A stretch of DNA of 62,000 nt from Zygnema cylindricum. Taxonomy: Eukaryota; Streptophyta; Zygnematophyceae; Zygnematales; Zygnemataceae. Every line of letters starts with the position of its first letter. Position 1 is the first letter of the stretch. The notes under the pieces were generated by a model. The model was not told the DNA's origin. It saw nothing but the letters and a program-made list of their open reading frames with translations, and searched no databases. This document shows, in pieces, positions 60,564 to 62,000 of this stretch. Made by a program: the position numbers and the translations under genes. The stretch is taken from positions 20,001 through 82,000 of the forward strand of contig JBBHKE010000165.1 in the NCBI GenBank assembly GCA_037447655.1. The letters are read 5' to 3'.

Positions 60564-61936
60564 GGTGACTCGCTCTTTCCTCGGCAAGAATGACCTCAAG
60601 AATAAATCAGGGAGGATGTAAGCAGCAGAAGTTCAGCTGACAAACTCCCATACTGTACGGCAGCTATATGACCGCTGTGGCACCGTAGTTGCACAACGGA
60701 ACATTGTGAATATTCGAAACGGTATATCCCTAAATTTAAAAGTGCGGCATTTCGTAAAGATGTCGGACGCAATTGGTATATCGTATGCATCGGCTGAAAT
60801 TTATCCATCGGTTGAAAGTTACACTGCCTATCGTTAATAGTGTTTATGAATTTATTTATTTTGTCCTCTATTTCTTACTTTTAATTTTTTTATTGACTTT
60901 TGTAGCCTTTAAATATATATTTTTCTTTTTTTATCCCTTTTGTACCCTGATGGTTTTTTTATCGCAAGTTTTGCAATAAAGTTTACATTTTCATTTATCA
61001 GTGTTGAATAAATAATACTGTTCAGTGTTCACATTGTGCAGTACATCGTGAATCGTAACTAGTGTAGAGAAATTATTAAAGTAAAGAAACAAATAGCGTA
61101 ATTAATTATGTTTTAGGTTCGAAGGTCAAAAATTTACGGGCGCCGAACTAGTGTTAATTCACGGTGTACTGCACTGAAGTTTAGTGCAAGGAGAGTAGGA
61201 GACGGAATAGATTAGAGTGTTCTGCCTCAAATAGTGTTTCTGACACCATTTTATGACTTTCGGCCAGAAAAAGTCAGACCGAGCTATTATCGATTCTAAT
61301 GACGAAGCGCAGTATAGTGCGATTAAAATTGACTAAATTCTTGCAGTCGCATGAACTTTCCACCTACTGAACAATACACGTTGCACACGTGGACTTTGCA
61401 CAAATCTTACGCAGTTACGTGATCTCTGGTCGGTTTGGAAGCATCATCTCAGTTACGTGACCGGCATTGTCCTCTAGCAGGTTGTTTTTTAAACGGAAAA
61501 TTAATGACAGGTTGTGATAGTGGCCTCGATGAGCTTTGTAATTACTAATCAGTGTTGCGTTTTCAGCGTTAAGGTCGTGTGCCATGCTCGTAAGTAGGAG
61601 TGTTTGCTTTGGCGTTTTCGTAAAAGGGCAAAGCTATTTGATCGCAACTATTGTTTGATGCATCGTATGTTGATTATAAGCCGTTAAAGTTTTCTGTTTT
61701 TGGTCTGACCTTTTCCGTTTCAGGTGAAGACGGAAATTGGCCGTCGATTTCGTAGTATGCTTTTATGCCGTTGATGCTTTTTATACTTTTGGTCTTTTTG
61801 TTTGATTTTTTTGTGTTTGCGAGTAGCGATTCGCTCGATTTTGTGAATCTGAGATTTTAATTTTGCTTTTTCTTTGCGTGCACGTAAGCAAGTCTGATTC
61901 TATCTGACAGCCGGGTGCGAGGCGAATTTTGACGTC
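60564..61936. promoter_or_regulatory. upstream region of epsin and of a possible divergent gene
   Basis: About 1.4 kb without a supported exon. It contains a short MITE (61036-61174) and a related remnant (61176-61316). The last 300 bases are richer in CG dinucleotides, as may suit a promoter. No TATA box can be assigned with confidence. Confidence 0.4.
61036..61174. mobile_element. short MITE, 139 bp, TACACCGTG family
   Basis: The ends GTGCAGTACATCGTGAAT and ATTCACGGTGTACTGCAC are inverted with one mismatch, and AACTAGTG blocks mirror each other just inside. The TA within each end is the likely target site. Confidence 0.85.
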
Positions 61937-62000
61937 ATGATCTGGGGGATGTCGTCGTCAATCGAAATCGACGCTAAATATGTTGAGCGACTTGACGCCG
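61937..62000 (+). CDS. possible start of a gene, cut by the window edge
   Basis: Two in-frame ATGs (61937 and 61949) open MIWGMSSSIEIDAKYVERLD, still open at the last base. The sequence just upstream is relatively GC-rich. Only 21 codons are visible, so neither the family nor the start can be confirmed. Confidence 0.35.
   Translation, partial: MIWGMSSSIEIDAKYVERLDA

Noticed and set aside
1-62000. CRISPR array, operon structure or bacterial-type system
   Set aside because: Spliced genes with long introns and plant-type proteins show eukaryotic nuclear DNA. The tandem repeats seen have no spacer structure.

Overview
The window is nuclear DNA from a streptophyte. The genes are split by long introns with good GT/AG junctions. 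The recognisable proteins have plant-type architectures: a plant coilin, a SUV2/ATRIP-like checkpoint protein, an ENTH-domain epsin and an F-box protein. Intergenic and intronic DNA is packed with small inverted-repeat transposons, long (GGGAGA)n/(CTCCCT)n tracts and AT-rich simple repeats. A charophyte alga would fit the large introns and repeat load, but that placement is inference, not something read directly from the sequence.

Layout. (1) 1-6935, minus: coilin, the Cajal-body scaffold; its 3' end runs off the left edge. (2) 7443-17002, plus: a 15-exon ATRIP/SUV2-like gene whose joined exons give an unbroken 1139-codon frame. The two genes are divergent and share about 0.5 kb of upstream DNA. 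(3) 19117-28873, minus: an extended-SDR gene resembling plant NAD-dependent farnesol dehydrogenase. It is disrupted by a 308-base assembly gap, a truncated Ty1/copia element and a second, identical copy of exon 2; about 110 expected codons are missing. (4) 32269-33624, plus: a single-exon F-box protein. (5) 34991-36014, minus: three phase-compatible exons of a protein I do not recognise. (6) 36536-43565, minus: the N-terminal part and start of the MIF4G domain of a NOM1/Sgd1-like nucleolar protein; the rest is absent, and a 10-base N gap lies just beyond the last exon. (7) 43566-51557: no intact gene; two hAT-like non-autonomous elements with perfect 8-bp target duplications, other TIR elements and a possible LINE relic. 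(8) 51558-60563, minus: an 11-exon epsin. (9) 61937-62000, plus: a possible gene start cut by the window edge.

The genes do not form one pathway: nuclear-body/RNP assembly (coilin), DNA damage signalling (ATRIP-like), isoprenoid alcohol oxidation (SDR), ubiquitin ligase targeting (F-box), ribosome biogenesis (NOM1-like) and clathrin trafficking (epsin).

The most unusual pattern is recurrent local duplication of exon edges. In three genes, short decayed copies of an exon end, together with its splice donor or acceptor, sit in the adjoining intron. Second are two related families of small transposons whose ends can be defined to the base, and long transcript-strand CT tracts abutting several splice sites of coilin and NOM1. 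I saw no CRISPR array, rRNA or tRNA gene.
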